DNA of 64,000 nt. Origin: Microbacterium sp. AZCO (GTDB taxonomy: Bacteria; Actinomycetota; Actinomycetes; Actinomycetales; Microbacteriaceae). Below the pieces are notes generated by a model. That model was given only the letters and a program-made list of their open reading frames with translations. It made no database searches and was not told the DNA's origin. The number at the start of each line of letters is the position of its first letter. Position 1 is the first letter of the stretch. The DNA is taken from positions 2,356,001 to 2,420,000 of the forward strand of contig NZ_CP154857.1 in the NCBI RefSeq assembly GCF_039614715.1, written 5' to 3'. This document shows positions 25,498 through 33,458 of the stretch, piece after piece. Both the position numbers and the translations under genes were made by a program.

Positions 25498-26562
25498 TCA
25501 CGCGGGGATGAACCGCACCTCCTCGGGGGCGATGCTGAGCCTCACGAGGGTTCCGGGCGCGAGGCCCGCGGCCCGATCCGCCGTGATGTCGGCGGCGACG
25601 TCGGGCTCGGCCGTGCGCACGCGGACCCCCGCGGGCGTCTGCTCGAGTCTGACGACGGTCGCGGTCCACTCACCGGCGCGGGATGCGGCATCCCGAGCCG
25701 GACCGGCGGGCTCGAGGCGCACCGCACTCGGCGCGAACACGGCAGCCGAGGGGGCTCCGGCCGGCAGCGCTCCCGGGGCGAGGATCAGCTCCCCGCTCCG
25801 CCACCATCGGCCATCGGATGCCCCGAGAACCCGGTTCAGTCCCGACACCGACGCGACGAACCGGGACGCGGGCGCGGCAAGCACGTCGCGCACCCGACCG
25901 TGCTGGGTCACCGTGCCCGCCTCGAGCACGGTGAGCCGGTCGGCGACCGAGACGGCGTCGACCGCGTCGTGCGTCGCGACGACCGCCGTCGTGCCCGTCG
26001 CGATGAGCTGTTCGCGGAGCATCGCGCGGATGTCGGCCGCCGTCTCGACGTCGAGCGACGTGAGCGGCTCATCGAGGAGGAGGGCCGACGGCTCGGTCGC
26101 GAGAGCTCGCGCGACCGCCACGCGCTGCTGCTGTCCGCCGGAGAGCTGCGACGGCCGCCGATCGCCGACACCGGCGAGGCCGACCCTGCCCAGCCATTCG
26201 TCGGCCTGCGCCGCTGCCCGTGCCCGAGGGGCACCGCGCGCCCGCCGTCCGAACGCGACGTTCTCGCGCGCGCTCAGATGCGGGAAGAGCCGCGGGTCCT
26301 GCCCGAGCAGCACGACCCCGCGCTGCGACGGGGTGACGTGCACGCGGGGGCGGTGCGCAGCATCCAGTGTCCGCTCACCCAGCCGGATGCGACCCTCGTG
26401 GATCGGGACCAGGCCCGCGAGCGCGCCCAGCAGCGTCGACTTCCCCGCACCGCTCGGCCCCATGATCGCGACGACCTCGCCGGCATCGGCCGACACGACG
26501 GCGTCCAGATCGAAGCCGTGCCGGGCGACGACGATGCGCGCCTCGAGGCGTTCGCCGGTCAT
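25498..26562 (-). CDS. modC: Molybdate ABC transporter ATPase
   Basis: ATPase of the molybdate importer, 354 residues. It has Walker A MGPSGAGKSTLLGALAG, signature QLSGGQQQRVAVARALATEP, Walker B LLLDEPLTSLD and an H-loop with ATHDAVDA. The C-terminal 120 residues form a MOP/TOBE-like domain (VRLEQTPAGVRVRTAE), used by ModC proteins to bind oxyanion. The ATG at 26562 overlaps the modB stop as ATGA. Transcription runs from the regulator at 28.5 kb through modA and modB to this gene. Confidence 0.93.
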   Translation of the reverse strand: MTGERLEARIVVARHGFDLDAVVSADAGEVVAIMGPSGAGKSTLLGALAGLVPIHEGRIRLGERTLDAAHRPRVHVTPSQRGVVLLGQDPRLFPHLSARENVAFGRRARGAPRARAAAQADEWLGRVGLAGVGDRRPSQLSGGQQQRVAVARALATEPSALLLDEPLTSLDVETAADIRAMLREQLIATGTTAVVATHDAVDAVSVADRLTVLEAGTVTQHGRVRDVLAAPASRFVASVSGLNRVLGASDGRWWRSGELILAPGALPAGAPSAAVFAPSAVRLEPAGPARDAASRAGEWTATVVRLEQTPAGVRVRTAEPDVAADITADRAAGLAPGTLVRLSIAPEEVRFIPA

Positions 26563-27365
26563 CGCGGCGTCTCCGGCCGCCAGGCGCGCACGAGGAGCAG
26601 CACCGCGACGGCGGTCACGAGGAGCAGGAGCGAGAGCGCGACGGCGGTGCCCTGCGTGACGCCCGCGCCGTTGAACGCGGTGTAGATCGCCAGGGGCATC
26701 GTCTGCGTGACCCCGGGCGCGTTTCCCGCGAAGAGGGCGGTCGCGCCGAACTCGCCGATCGCCCGCGCGAAGCAGAGGATCACACCGGCGACGAGACCGG
26801 GCGCGGCGAGCGGCAGGGTGACGCGGCGCAGGATCGTCCACCGCCCCGCGCCGAGCGCCGCCGCCGTCTGCTCGTACGCGACACCCGTCGTGCGCAGCGC
26901 ACCCTCGACCGCGAGGACGAGGAACGGCAGCGCGACGAAGGTCTGAGCGAGCACGACCGCCGGCGTGGTGAACGGGAGATGGATGCCCCACTCCCCCAGC
27001 ACACCGCCGAGCCAGCTCGATCGGCCGAACAGGAAGAGCAGAGCGATGCCGCCGACCATGGGCGGCAGCACGAGCGGCACCGTGACGAGGGCGCGGAGGA
27101 TGCCGGCGGTCCGCGCCGAGCTGCGCGCGATGACGAGTGCGAGCGGAACCCCCAGCACGACGCAGACGAGCGTCGCGACGAGACCCGTCCCGAGCGACAG
27201 CAGCAGAGCAGAGATCGCTTCGGCCGAGGTCACGTCGGCCCACAGCGTCGACCACTCGACGCGCACGACGAGCGTCACGAGGGGAAGGACGAGCAGCGCG
27301 AGTCCGAGGATCGCCGGCAGCAGCAGGATCTGCGGGACGAAGCCCCTGCTCTCGCCGCGGCTCAC
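26559..27365 (-). CDS. modB: Molybdate ABC transporter permease
   Basis: Permease of ModABC, 268 residues, five or six helices. The ATPase-docking loop is ALGAGRWTILRRVTLPLAAP, followed by GLVAGVILCFARAIGEFGAT, the characteristic EAA loop and C-terminal helix of ModB/CysT-like permeases. PLVLPPMVGGIALL is also typical. I choose the GTG at 27365 because it overlaps the modA stop (GTGA); the frame is open much further upstream, but only as a shadow of modA and the regulator. Confidence 0.93.
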   Translation of the reverse strand: MSRGESRGFVPQILLLPAILGLALLVLPLVTLVVRVEWSTLWADVTSAEAISALLLSLGTGLVATLVCVVLGVPLALVIARSSARTAGILRALVTVPLVLPPMVGGIALLFLFGRSSWLGGVLGEWGIHLPFTTPAVVLAQTFVALPFLVLAVEGALRTTGVAYEQTAAALGAGRWTILRRVTLPLAAPGLVAGVILCFARAIGEFGATALFAGNAPGVTQTMPLAIYTAFNGAGVTQGTAVALSLLLLVTAVAVLLLVRAWRPETPR

Positions 27366-28150
27366 GGCGCTCCGAATCCCAACCCGGCGAGCACCCCCTG
27401 CCCCTGCGCGCCGAGGACGAACTGGGCGAACGCGGTTGCGGCGTCGGGGTTCGCGGCATCCTTCAGGGCGGCGATCGGATACTCGTTGACGACGTCGGAC
27501 GCACCTTCGGGCACGATCGACTCGACGTCGTTGCGCCCCTTCACGTCGGTGACGTAGACGAGTCCCGCATCCGCCTCGCCCGCCGCCACCTTCGTGAGTA
27601 CGGCGGTGACATTCTGCTCGTAGCTCGCGGGGGTCACGGTGAGCCCCGCGTTGGCGAGGAGCGTGCGGGATGCGGCACCGCACGGCACCTCGACGGCGCA
27701 GAGCACGACGGTGACGCTGTCGTCGGCGAGGTCGGCGAGGTTCTCCACCTCGCCGGGGTTGCCCGCGGGCGTCGCGATGACGAGCGTGTTGGTCGCGAAG
27801 GGCTCGGGGTCCGTCGCGAGACGGGCATCGACGACCTTCTGCATGTTCGCTTCGTCGGCGGAAGCGAAGACGTCGGCGCGCGCACCCTCGATGAGCTGCG
27901 TCGCGAGCGTGCTCGAGCCGTCGTAGACGATCGGCACGACGTGGACTGCGGGATGCGCCTTCTCGAACTCCGTCGCCAGCTCGTCGAAGGCCTTCTTCAG
28001 TGATGCGGCGGCGTAGATGGTGAGGTCGCCGGTCAGAGTGTCGGCGGGCGGGGTCGACGCCGAGGCCGCGGGCGGGGCCGCCGGCTGCGACGCGCATCCG
28101 CCCAGCACGGCGATGGATGCGAGCGCCAGGATCGCGGCGATCCTCTTCAC
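27362..28150 (-). CDS. modA: Molybdate-binding lipoprotein
   Basis: Periplasmic-side substrate-binding protein, 262 residues, anchored as a lipoprotein: a signal sequence KRIAAILALASIAVLGGCAS ends in the lipobox LGGC. The mature protein begins LTIYAAASLKKAFDELATEF, the standard ModA opening with the oxyanion-binding AASL. It continues with YDGSSTLATQLIEGARADVF, ASADEANM and EADAGLVYVTDV. The GTG at 28150 overlaps the regulator's stop (GTGA) and has an AAGGAGAG Shine-Dalgarno. Confidence 0.95.
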   Translation of the reverse strand: MKRIAAILALASIAVLGGCASQPAAPPAASASTPPADTLTGDLTIYAAASLKKAFDELATEFEKAHPAVHVVPIVYDGSSTLATQLIEGARADVFASADEANMQKVVDARLATDPEPFATNTLVIATPAGNPGEVENLADLADDSVTVVLCAVEVPCGAASRTLLANAGLTVTPASYEQNVTAVLTKVAAGEADAGLVYVTDVKGRNDVESIVPEGASDVVNEYPIAALKDAANPDAATAFAQFVLGAQGQGVLAGLGFGAP

Positions 28151-28545
28151 CGGCTCTCCTTCGGGGTCTCGACGATGACGTTCGTGGCCTTGACGACGGC
28201 GACGGCCAGAGAGCCGACCTCGAGCCCGAGATCGGCCACCGCCTCCGCCGAGAGCAGGGAGACGACGCGGTGCGGACCGGACTGGATGTCGATCTGCGCC
28301 ATGATCCCGTCGACCTGTACGCGAGTGACGAGGCCGACGAAACGGTTGCGCGCACTGGAGAGCACATCGGTCGGGTCGGATGCCGCGCGCGCGACCTCCA
28401 CCGCCCGCTCGGCGAGCGCGTCGCCGGGGATCTCGACCGGACTGGCATCCGTCGTCGGGAGGACGCCCTGATCGACCCAGCGCCGCACGGTGTCGTCGCT
28501 GACGCCCAGCAGGCGTGCCGCCTCCGCGATCTTGTAGCTCGGCAT
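28147..28545 (-). CDS. HTH and Mop (molbindin) domain regulator of molybdate uptake
   Basis: A 132-residue protein that fuses an excisionase/MerR-like helix-turn-helix (YKIAEAARLLGVSDDTVRRW) to a C-terminal Mop domain (NRFVGLVTRVQVDGIMAQID and ADLGLEVGSLAVAVVKATNV). Mop domains bind molybdate, so it is a plausible molybdate sensor controlling the mod operon, analogous to ModE but with a different DNA-binding domain. It is the first gene of the operon, coupled by GTGA to modA. The ATG at 28545 is 6 nt after a TACGGT box (28552-28557), so the operon transcript is probably leaderless. Confidence 0.85.
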   Translation of the reverse strand: MPSYKIAEAARLLGVSDDTVRRWVDQGVLPTTDASPVEIPGDALAERAVEVARAASDPTDVLSSARNRFVGLVTRVQVDGIMAQIDIQSGPHRVVSLLSAEAVADLGLEVGSLAVAVVKATNVIVETPKESR

Positions 28546-28677
28546 GGATCGACCGTACCACCGCATCTGCGCCGAATTCCTCGGCTTTTCACCGCGGATG
28601 CGGACCGCGTTCGCGAGCAGGTTGGACGGACGCTGTGGACCGGTCTTAGTGCTCCGGCGCGCCATTACCCTGGGGGC

Positions 28678-29787
28678 ATGGCCCTCCCGCCTCTGGTCGA
28701 GCCGGTCGCCGCGCTGAGCGTCGCCGAGCGCTCGCGCACGGCTCGGCACACGCGCCTCGCGGGCTTCGGCGACCTGGGTCAGCGCCGGCTCGCCGCCGCG
28801 CGCATCGCCGTGGTGGGAGCGGGTGGTCTCGGATCGCCGGTCGTGCTCGCCCTCGCGGCGGCGGGCGTCGGCGAGCTCGTCGTCATCGACGACGACACCG
28901 TCGAGCACTCCAACCTTCAGCGTCAGCTCCTGCACCGCCTCGACGACATCGGGGCTCCCAAGGTCGACAGCGCGGTCCGCGCCGCCGCCGGGCTGTCGCC
29001 GGAGACCGTCGTCCGTCCCGTGCGCGAGCAACTCACGCCCGACAATGCGACGCGTCTCCTCGCCGGCGCGCACCTCGTGATCGACGGCACCGACACCTTC
29101 GACACGCGGGAGGCCGTGGCATCCGCGTGCGAGGAGCTGGGTGTGCCGCTCGTCTGGGGAACGGTCCAGGCGTGGGATGCCCAGGTGACGGTGTTCTGGA
29201 ACCGCCCGCCCGCGGGCGTCGCCCCCGTCGCCCTTGCCGATCTCTACCCGCCCGGAAGCGTCGGCGACGTGCCGACGTGCTCGGCCGTCGGCGTGCTCGG
29301 GGTCCTGTGTCTCCAGGTCGGATCGCTCATGGCTACCGAGGCGATCAAGCTCGTGACGGGCATCGGCGAACCGCTCCTCGGGCGCGTGCTCGTGGTCGAC
29401 GGTCTGCGCGCCCGTCAGCATGAGGTGCCGCTCCGGGCGGCGCGCACGACGCCTTCTGCGTCGCCGACCCCCGCTGTGGAGGTTCCCTCCGTCGGTTCCG
29501 ACGCCCTCGACGGCGCGGTCGTCGTCGACGTGCGCGAAGCCGACGAGCTCGAGTCCGGCGTGATCGCCCGCTCGCGGCACCTGCCGCTCGGTGCGCTGCT
29601 CGACGACCCCACCGCACTGCTCGGCGCCGGACGCGTCGTCGTCGTGTGCCAGGCCGGCGTCCGCGCGCGGCGCGCGGCGCAGGCGCTTCGCGACGTCGGG
29701 ATCGACGCATCCGTCCTGACGGGCGGCATCGACGCATGGTCGGGCGAGCTCGAGGCGTGGACCGGCGCGACGCAGGTCACCGCGTGA
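28678..29787 (+). CDS. moeB: MoeB/ThiF-type adenylyltransferase with C-terminal rhodanese domain
   Basis: A 369-residue E1-like enzyme that adenylates the C-terminal Gly of MoaD (and possibly ThiS) and may supply sulfur through its rhodanese domain. The nucleotide fold has VVGAGGLGSPV, VIDDDTVEHSNLQRQLLH and VIDGTDTFDTR. The rhodanese domain (about 285-365) has VVVVCQAGVRARRAAQAL with the persulfide Cys. The zinc-binding C-x2-C pairs of classical MoeB are missing; the usual site reads GVAPVALADLYPP. Cys201 in TCSAVGVLG is kept. The ATG at 28678 is 6 nt after TACCCT (28666-28671). moeA overlaps by 4 nt. Confidence 0.88.
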   Translation: MALPPLVEPVAALSVAERSRTARHTRLAGFGDLGQRRLAAARIAVVGAGGLGSPVVLALAAAGVGELVVIDDDTVEHSNLQRQLLHRLDDIGAPKVDSAVRAAAGLSPETVVRPVREQLTPDNATRLLAGAHLVIDGTDTFDTREAVASACEELGVPLVWGTVQAWDAQVTVFWNRPPAGVAPVALADLYPPGSVGDVPTCSAVGVLGVLCLQVGSLMATEAIKLVTGIGEPLLGRVLVVDGLRARQHEVPLRAARTTPSASPTPAVEVPSVGSDALDGAVVVDVREADELESGVIARSRHLPLGALLDDPTALLGAGRVVVVCQAGVRARRAAQALRDVGIDASVLTGGIDAWSGELEAWTGATQVTA

Positions 29788-31025
29788 GCGGCGACGGACT
29801 GCGCGAGGTCGAGGAGCAGCAGGCGCTGATCCTGGCGCGCGTCTCGCCCGTCGAAGCCGTCACGGTTCCCGTGCCCGCGGCGCTCGGGCGCACGCTGCGC
29901 GAGCCCGTGCGCGCACTCGTCGACATCCCCGTCTTCGACAATTCGGCGATGGACGGGTTCGCCGTGCGCTTCGCGGACGTTCAGGATGCCGCGGCCCGCC
30001 CGGTCACGCTGCGGGTCGTCGCCGACCTCCCGGCCGGCACGAGCCTCGACCCCGCCCTCGGCCCCGGAGAGGCCGCCCGCATCATGACGGGCTCCCCCGT
30101 GCCGACGGAGGCCGACGCGATCGTGCCCTTCGAGGACACCGCGGGCGGCCTCGCCGACTCGCTCGGCTCGATCGTCGTGGTCGCGGCGCCTCGGGCCGTC
30201 GGCGCCCACATCCGCCGCCGCGGTGAGGACGCGGTCGTCGGTGACGAGGTCGTCGCTGTCGGCGTCCGCCTCGGACCCTTTCAGCTGGCCGCCGCCGCAG
30301 CGGCCGGCGTCGCGGACGTCGTCGTGTCGCGCGCGCCGCGGGTGGCGGTCGTGTCGACCGGCTCCGAGCTCGTGCCGCCCGGCAGCCCGCTCGCGCACGG
30401 CCAGATCCCGGAGTCGAACAGCGAGCTCCTGGCCGGACTCGTCGCGGAGACCGGGAGCGAGGTCGTGCTGCGGTCCACCGTGCCGGACGACGGCGACGGA
30501 CCGCTCCGCGCCGTCGCCGAGGCCGCCGCGCTCGGCGCCAACGCCATCGTCTTCACCGGCGGAGTCAGCGCCGGCGCCTACGAGCCGGTCAAGACGACGC
30601 TCGCGGGGGCCATGGAGTTCACGAAGGTCCGCATGCAGCCCGGCAAGCCGCAGGGCTTCGGCGTGACGGACGAGGGGATGCTGCTCTTCGGGCTGCCCGG
30701 CAATCCCGTCAGCGCCGCCGTCTCGTTCGATGTCTTCGTGCGTCCCGCACTCCTCGCGCTGCAGGGGCGCGCCGACCTGCACCGGCCGCTGCTGCGGCTG
30801 CCCGCCGCGACGGCCTGGCGCACGCCGCCGGGGCGCCGGCAGTACCTACCGGCGTCGATCGATCGCAGTGACCCCGCGCGCTGGACCGTGCGTCCCGCGA
30901 CCGGAGGCGGCTCCGGCTCGCACCTCGCGGGCGGGCTGGCGCGCGCCGAGGCGTACGCCGTCGTGCCCGCCGAGGCCGATGCGGTCGAGCCCGGTCAGCT
31001 CGTCGATGTCATGCTGATCTCATGA
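29784..31025 (+). CDS. moeA: MoeA, molybdopterin molybdenumtransferase
   Basis: Inserts molybdate into adenylated molybdopterin. It is 413 residues with the normal domain order: N-terminal SVEEQQALIL-like helix, IPVFDNSAMDGFAVR (conserved substrate loop), GEAARIMTGSPVPTEADAIV, the MPT-binding domain with VVSTGSELVPPG and FTGGVSAGAYE, then KVRMQPGKPQGFG and LLFGLPGNPVSAAVSF. The C-terminal barrel ends with PATGGGSGSHLAG. The GTG at 29784 overlaps the moeB stop as GTGA. moaC follows with an ATGA overlap. Confidence 0.95.
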   Translation: MSGDGLREVEEQQALILARVSPVEAVTVPVPAALGRTLREPVRALVDIPVFDNSAMDGFAVRFADVQDAAARPVTLRVVADLPAGTSLDPALGPGEAARIMTGSPVPTEADAIVPFEDTAGGLADSLGSIVVVAAPRAVGAHIRRRGEDAVVGDEVVAVGVRLGPFQLAAAAAAGVADVVVSRAPRVAVVSTGSELVPPGSPLAHGQIPESNSELLAGLVAETGSEVVLRSTVPDDGDGPLRAVAEAAALGANAIVFTGGVSAGAYEPVKTTLAGAMEFTKVRMQPGKPQGFGVTDEGMLLFGLPGNPVSAAVSFDVFVRPALLALQGRADLHRPLLRLPAATAWRTPPGRRQYLPASIDRSDPARWTVRPATGGGSGSHLAGGLARAEAYAVVPAEADAVEPGQLVDVMLIS

Positions 31026-31498
31026 GCTTCACGCACCTCGACGAGTCCGGCCGGGCCCGCATGGTCGATGTCACGGCGAAGCAGCCGACCGTCCGCGCCG
31101 CGACGGCGCGAGGCTTCGTCCGCTGCTCGCCCGAGGTCGTCGCCGCGCTCCGCGACGGCACCGTCCCGAAGGGCGATGTTCTCGCCGTCGCGCGGATCGC
31201 CGGCATCCAGGCCGCGAAGCGCACCCCCGACCTGCTCCCGCTCGCACACGTCATCGGGGTGCACGGCGCTGTCGTCGACCTCGCCGTCGTCGACGACGGC
31301 GTCGAGATCGAGGCGACGGTGCGCACCGCCGACCGCACGGGCGTCGAGATGGAAGCCCTCACCGCCGTATCGGTCGCCGCGCTCGCGATCGTCGACATGG
31401 TGAAGGGCCTCGACAAGAGCACGTCGATCGAGCATGTCCGCATCACGGCGAAGGAAGGCGGCCGCTCCGGCACCTGGACGCGGCCCGACGGGTCATGA
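31022..31498 (+). CDS. moaC: MoaC, cyclic pyranopterin monophosphate synthase
   Basis: Converts 3',8-cyclo-GTP from MoaA into cPMP. It is 158 residues, the standard length. It opens with SFTHLDESGRARMVDVTAKQ. The conserved core is KRTPDLLPLAHVIGVHGAVV (usual PLCHPI replaced by PLAHVI), then RTGVEMEALTAVSVAALAIV, DMVKGLDKSTSIEHVRITAK and GGRSG. The catalytic Lys residues in MVKGLDK and TAKEGG are kept. It overlaps moeA and mobA by 4 nt each. Confidence 0.95.
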   Translation: MSFTHLDESGRARMVDVTAKQPTVRAATARGFVRCSPEVVAALRDGTVPKGDVLAVARIAGIQAAKRTPDLLPLAHVIGVHGAVVDLAVVDDGVEIEATVRTADRTGVEMEALTAVSVAALAIVDMVKGLDKSTSIEHVRITAKEGGRSGTWTRPDGS

Positions 31499-32451
31499 CG
31501 GACGGGGCCGCCCGCACACCTGCGGCTGGGCCGTCGAGTGCGTCGAACGCCTGGGACGCCGACTCTTCGGTGGCGCGACCCGCCACGGCGTCTCGGCTGC
31601 AACAGGCCACCGGCTCGTCGCCGACGTCCGGGCCGATGTCCGGGCCGGCGTCCGGACCGATGTCCGTGCCAGCCTCCGGGCCTGCGTCCGGGCCGGCATC
31701 CGGGCCGACGTCAGGGCCGATGTCTGGGCCGACGTCCGGGCCTGCGTCCGGGCCGATGTCTGGGCCGACGTCCGGGCCGATGTCTGGGCCGGCGTCCGGG
31801 CCGGCCTCCGGGGCGACGTCCGGGCCGACCTTCGGCGCGATCCTCCTCGCGGGCGGCCGGGCATCGCGCGTGGGTGGCGCCGCGAAACCGCTCTTCGACG
31901 TCGGCGGCGAGACGCTCCTCGCGCGCGCCATCACGGCAGTCGCTGCCGCGAACGCGCACCCCATCGTTGTGGCCGCTCCCCCGCTCGTCAGCGGCATCGA
32001 TGCTGCCGCCCACCTCATCTGGGCGGGTGAAGACCCTCCGTTCGGAGGCCCGGTCGCGGGCGTCGTCGCGGCGTTCGCTCAGAACGAGGCGTGGGCGCCC
32101 GAGCCCGACTGGACGTTCCTCCTGGCATGCGACCTCCCACGTGTCGAAGCCGCCGTGGAGCGGCTGAGAACCGACATCCTGCTCCTCCCATCCGACACCG
32201 AAGGCATCTGCCTCGCCGACCCCTCGAGCAGGCCGCAGTGGCTCACCGGGGTGTACCGCACGCGGGCGCTGCGGGCCGCTGCGGCGGCGATGCCGGAGGC
32301 GGGACGCGACGCTCCCGTCCGCGAGCTCCTCGCCGAACTCGCGATCGCCGCGATCGCCGCGCCCGCGGACCTGACCGACGACGTCGACACGTGGGAGGAT
32401 CTCCACAGAGCCCGCGCCCGAGCAGGCGACGACGTCGAGGAGGAGTCATGA
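31495..32451 (+). CDS. mobA: MobA-type molybdenum cofactor guanylyltransferase with an SGPx-repeat N-terminus
   Basis: Attaches GMP to molybdopterin to make the MGD form needed by DMSO-reductase-family enzymes. The catalytic part starts near residue 113 with FGAILLAGGRASRVGGAAKP, and continues with GPVAGVVAAFAQ and TFLLACDLPRVEAAV. In front is a 112-residue extension not found in ordinary MobA. About 44 polar residues are followed by 17 tetrapeptide units (SGPM, SGPA, SGPT and variants) at residues 45-112. The ATG at 31495 overlaps moaC as ATGA, which supports the extension being translated. It is probably disordered. Confidence 0.85.
   Translation: MTDGAARTPAAGPSSASNAWDADSSVARPATASRLQQATGSSPTSGPMSGPASGPMSVPASGPASGPASGPTSGPMSGPTSGPASGPMSGPTSGPMSGPASGPASGATSGPTFGAILLAGGRASRVGGAAKPLFDVGGETLLARAITAVAAANAHPIVVAAPPLVSGIDAAAHLIWAGEDPPFGGPVAGVVAAFAQNEAWAPEPDWTFLLACDLPRVEAAVERLRTDILLLPSDTEGICLADPSSRPQWLTGVYRTRALRAAAAAMPEAGRDAPVRELLAELAIAAIAAPADLTDDVDTWEDLHRARARAGDDVEEES
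31627..31830 (+). repeat. 17 degenerate 12-bp tandem repeats within mobA
   Basis: Units of TCCGGGCCGATG and close variants (GCG, ACG at the last codon) are strung head to tail for about 204 bp, encoding SGPx. The units keep the frame, so gain or loss of units would alter domain length, not shift the reading frame. The opposite strand is also open across the repeat. Confidence 0.9.
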
Positions 32452-32717
32452 CCGAGGCATCCCGCACCCTTCCGCCCGAAGCGCTCGACGCCTGGGCCGC
32501 CGCTCTCACCGAGCGGTTCCAGCTCTCCGACGGCGACGTGCCGATCAGCCTCATCCTCGACCTCGCCCGTGATGTCGCCAACGGCGTCGCGCGCCCCGCC
32601 GCGCCGCTCAGCGCCTTCGTCGCGGGTCTCGTCGCGGGCCGCGCCGGCGGCAGCCAGTCCGACATCGAAGCGGCCGTGTCGGCCGTCACCGACCTCGCCC
32701 AGAGCTGGGAGGCCTGA
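32448..32717 (+). CDS. DUF6457 protein in the molybdenum cofactor operon
   Basis: An 89-residue helical protein typical of actinobacterial DUF6457: LPPEALDAWAAALTERFQLS, VPISLILDLARDVANGVARP and APLSAFVAGLVAGRAGGSQ. The family is nearly always found in molybdopterin operons, usually next to mobA, so a role in cofactor assembly or delivery is likely but unproven. The ATG at 32448 overlaps the mobA stop as ATGA, and moaD overlaps this gene's stop by 1 nt. Confidence 0.8.
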   Translation: MTEASRTLPPEALDAWAAALTERFQLSDGDVPISLILDLARDVANGVARPAAPLSAFVAGLVAGRAGGSQSDIEAAVSAVTDLAQSWEA

Positions 32718-32950
32718 TGGCGCGGGTGCGCTACTTCGCTGCGGCGGCCGAGGCCACCGGCCTCGAGGTCGAGGAGAGGCGCGAGACGACGCTCGGAGCG
32801 CTCCGCGCGGCCGTGGCCGCCGACCACCCCGGGCTCGGAGGCATCCTCCCCCGCTGCGCCGTGCTCGTGGACGGCGCCCGCGTCGACGACGACACCGCGC
32901 TCGCTGCGGACGAGCTCGTCGACGTGCTTCCGCCCTTCGCCGGCGGCTGA
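32717..32950 (+). CDS. moaD: MoaD, molybdopterin synthase sulfur-carrier subunit
   Basis: Small subunit of molybdopterin synthase, 77 residues, a ubiquitin-like beta-grasp. It opens ARVRYFAAAAEATGLEVEER, has the internal VLVDGARVDDDTAL strand, and ends DELVDVLPPFAGG with the essential C-terminal Gly-Gly that is adenylated by MoeB and thiocarboxylated. The start codon shares one base with the DUF6457 stop (TGATG). It is the last gene of the moeB-moeA-moaC-mobA-DUF6457-moaD operon. moaE lies convergently about 80 bp away. Confidence 0.93.
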   Translation: MARVRYFAAAAEATGLEVEERRETTLGALRAAVAADHPGLGGILPRCAVLVDGARVDDDTALAADELVDVLPPFAGG

Positions 32951-32958
32951 ACGCCGGC

Positions 32959-33010
32959 GGGTCGAGGTTCTGCGGGCCGACGGCATCCCGAAGCCGAGGA
33001 ACCCGACCCC
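32959..33010. terminator. Imperfect hairpin between convergent moaD and moaE
   Basis: GGGTCGAGGTTC (32959-32970) pairs with GAACCCGACCC (32999-33009) over 11 bp with one bulged A. The 28-nt loop has further weak pairing. Position between converging operons suggests a shared terminator. Confidence 0.45.
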
Positions 33011-33029
33011 GGCCGCACGGACCCCGTGG

Positions 33030-33458
33030 CTACCCGCCGAGTCCCTTCCACGCCGTCGTGCCGTCGGCCTCGACCTGGCGCTTCCACACGGGGAGATCCG
33101 TCTTGATCGTCTCGATGATGTCTCGGCACACGTCGAACGCCTCCGCCCTGTGCGAGGAGGCGACGACGATGATCACGGCGGCGTCGCCCACGGCCAGCCG
33201 GCCGATCCGGTGACTCACCGCGACGATCGCGCCCGATGATCCGATCGCGTCGGAGGCGATGCGTCGCAGCGTCGCCTCGGCGTCGGGATGCGACGTGTAC
33301 TCGAGCGCGACGACAGCGGTCGCGGCATCCGGATCATGATCCCGGACCCGGCCCACGAACATCGTGACGGCCCCGCTCGCCGCGTCGTCGACGGCCGCGA
33401 GGTGCGCGTCGAGGTCGAGGGGCTCGGCGCTGATCGCCGCAAGGCGGATGCCGCTCAT
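33030..33458 (-). CDS. moaE: MoaE, molybdopterin synthase catalytic subunit
   Basis: Large subunit of molybdopterin synthase, 142 residues, which adds two sulfurs from MoaD thiocarboxylate to cPMP. Characteristic sequence is GAVTMFVGRVRDHDPDAATA, VVALEYTSHPDAEATLRRIA, VSHRIGRLAVGDAAVIIVVA, then SSHRAEAFDVCRDIIETIKT and PVWKRQVEADGTTAWKG with the catalytic Lys. The ATG at 33458 overlaps the mogA stop as ATGA. Confidence 0.95.
   Translation of the reverse strand: MSGIRLAAISAEPLDLDAHLAAVDDAASGAVTMFVGRVRDHDPDAATAVVALEYTSHPDAEATLRRIASDAIGSSGAIVAVSHRIGRLAVGDAAVIIVVASSHRAEAFDVCRDIIETIKTDLPVWKRQVEADGTTAWKGLGG

Noticed and set aside
31443..32018. Minus-strand frame of about 190 codons with GPD repeats across mobA
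   Set aside because: The repeats arise only because the 12-bp DNA units are open in both directions. The plus strand has the MobA motifs and the overlap with moaC.
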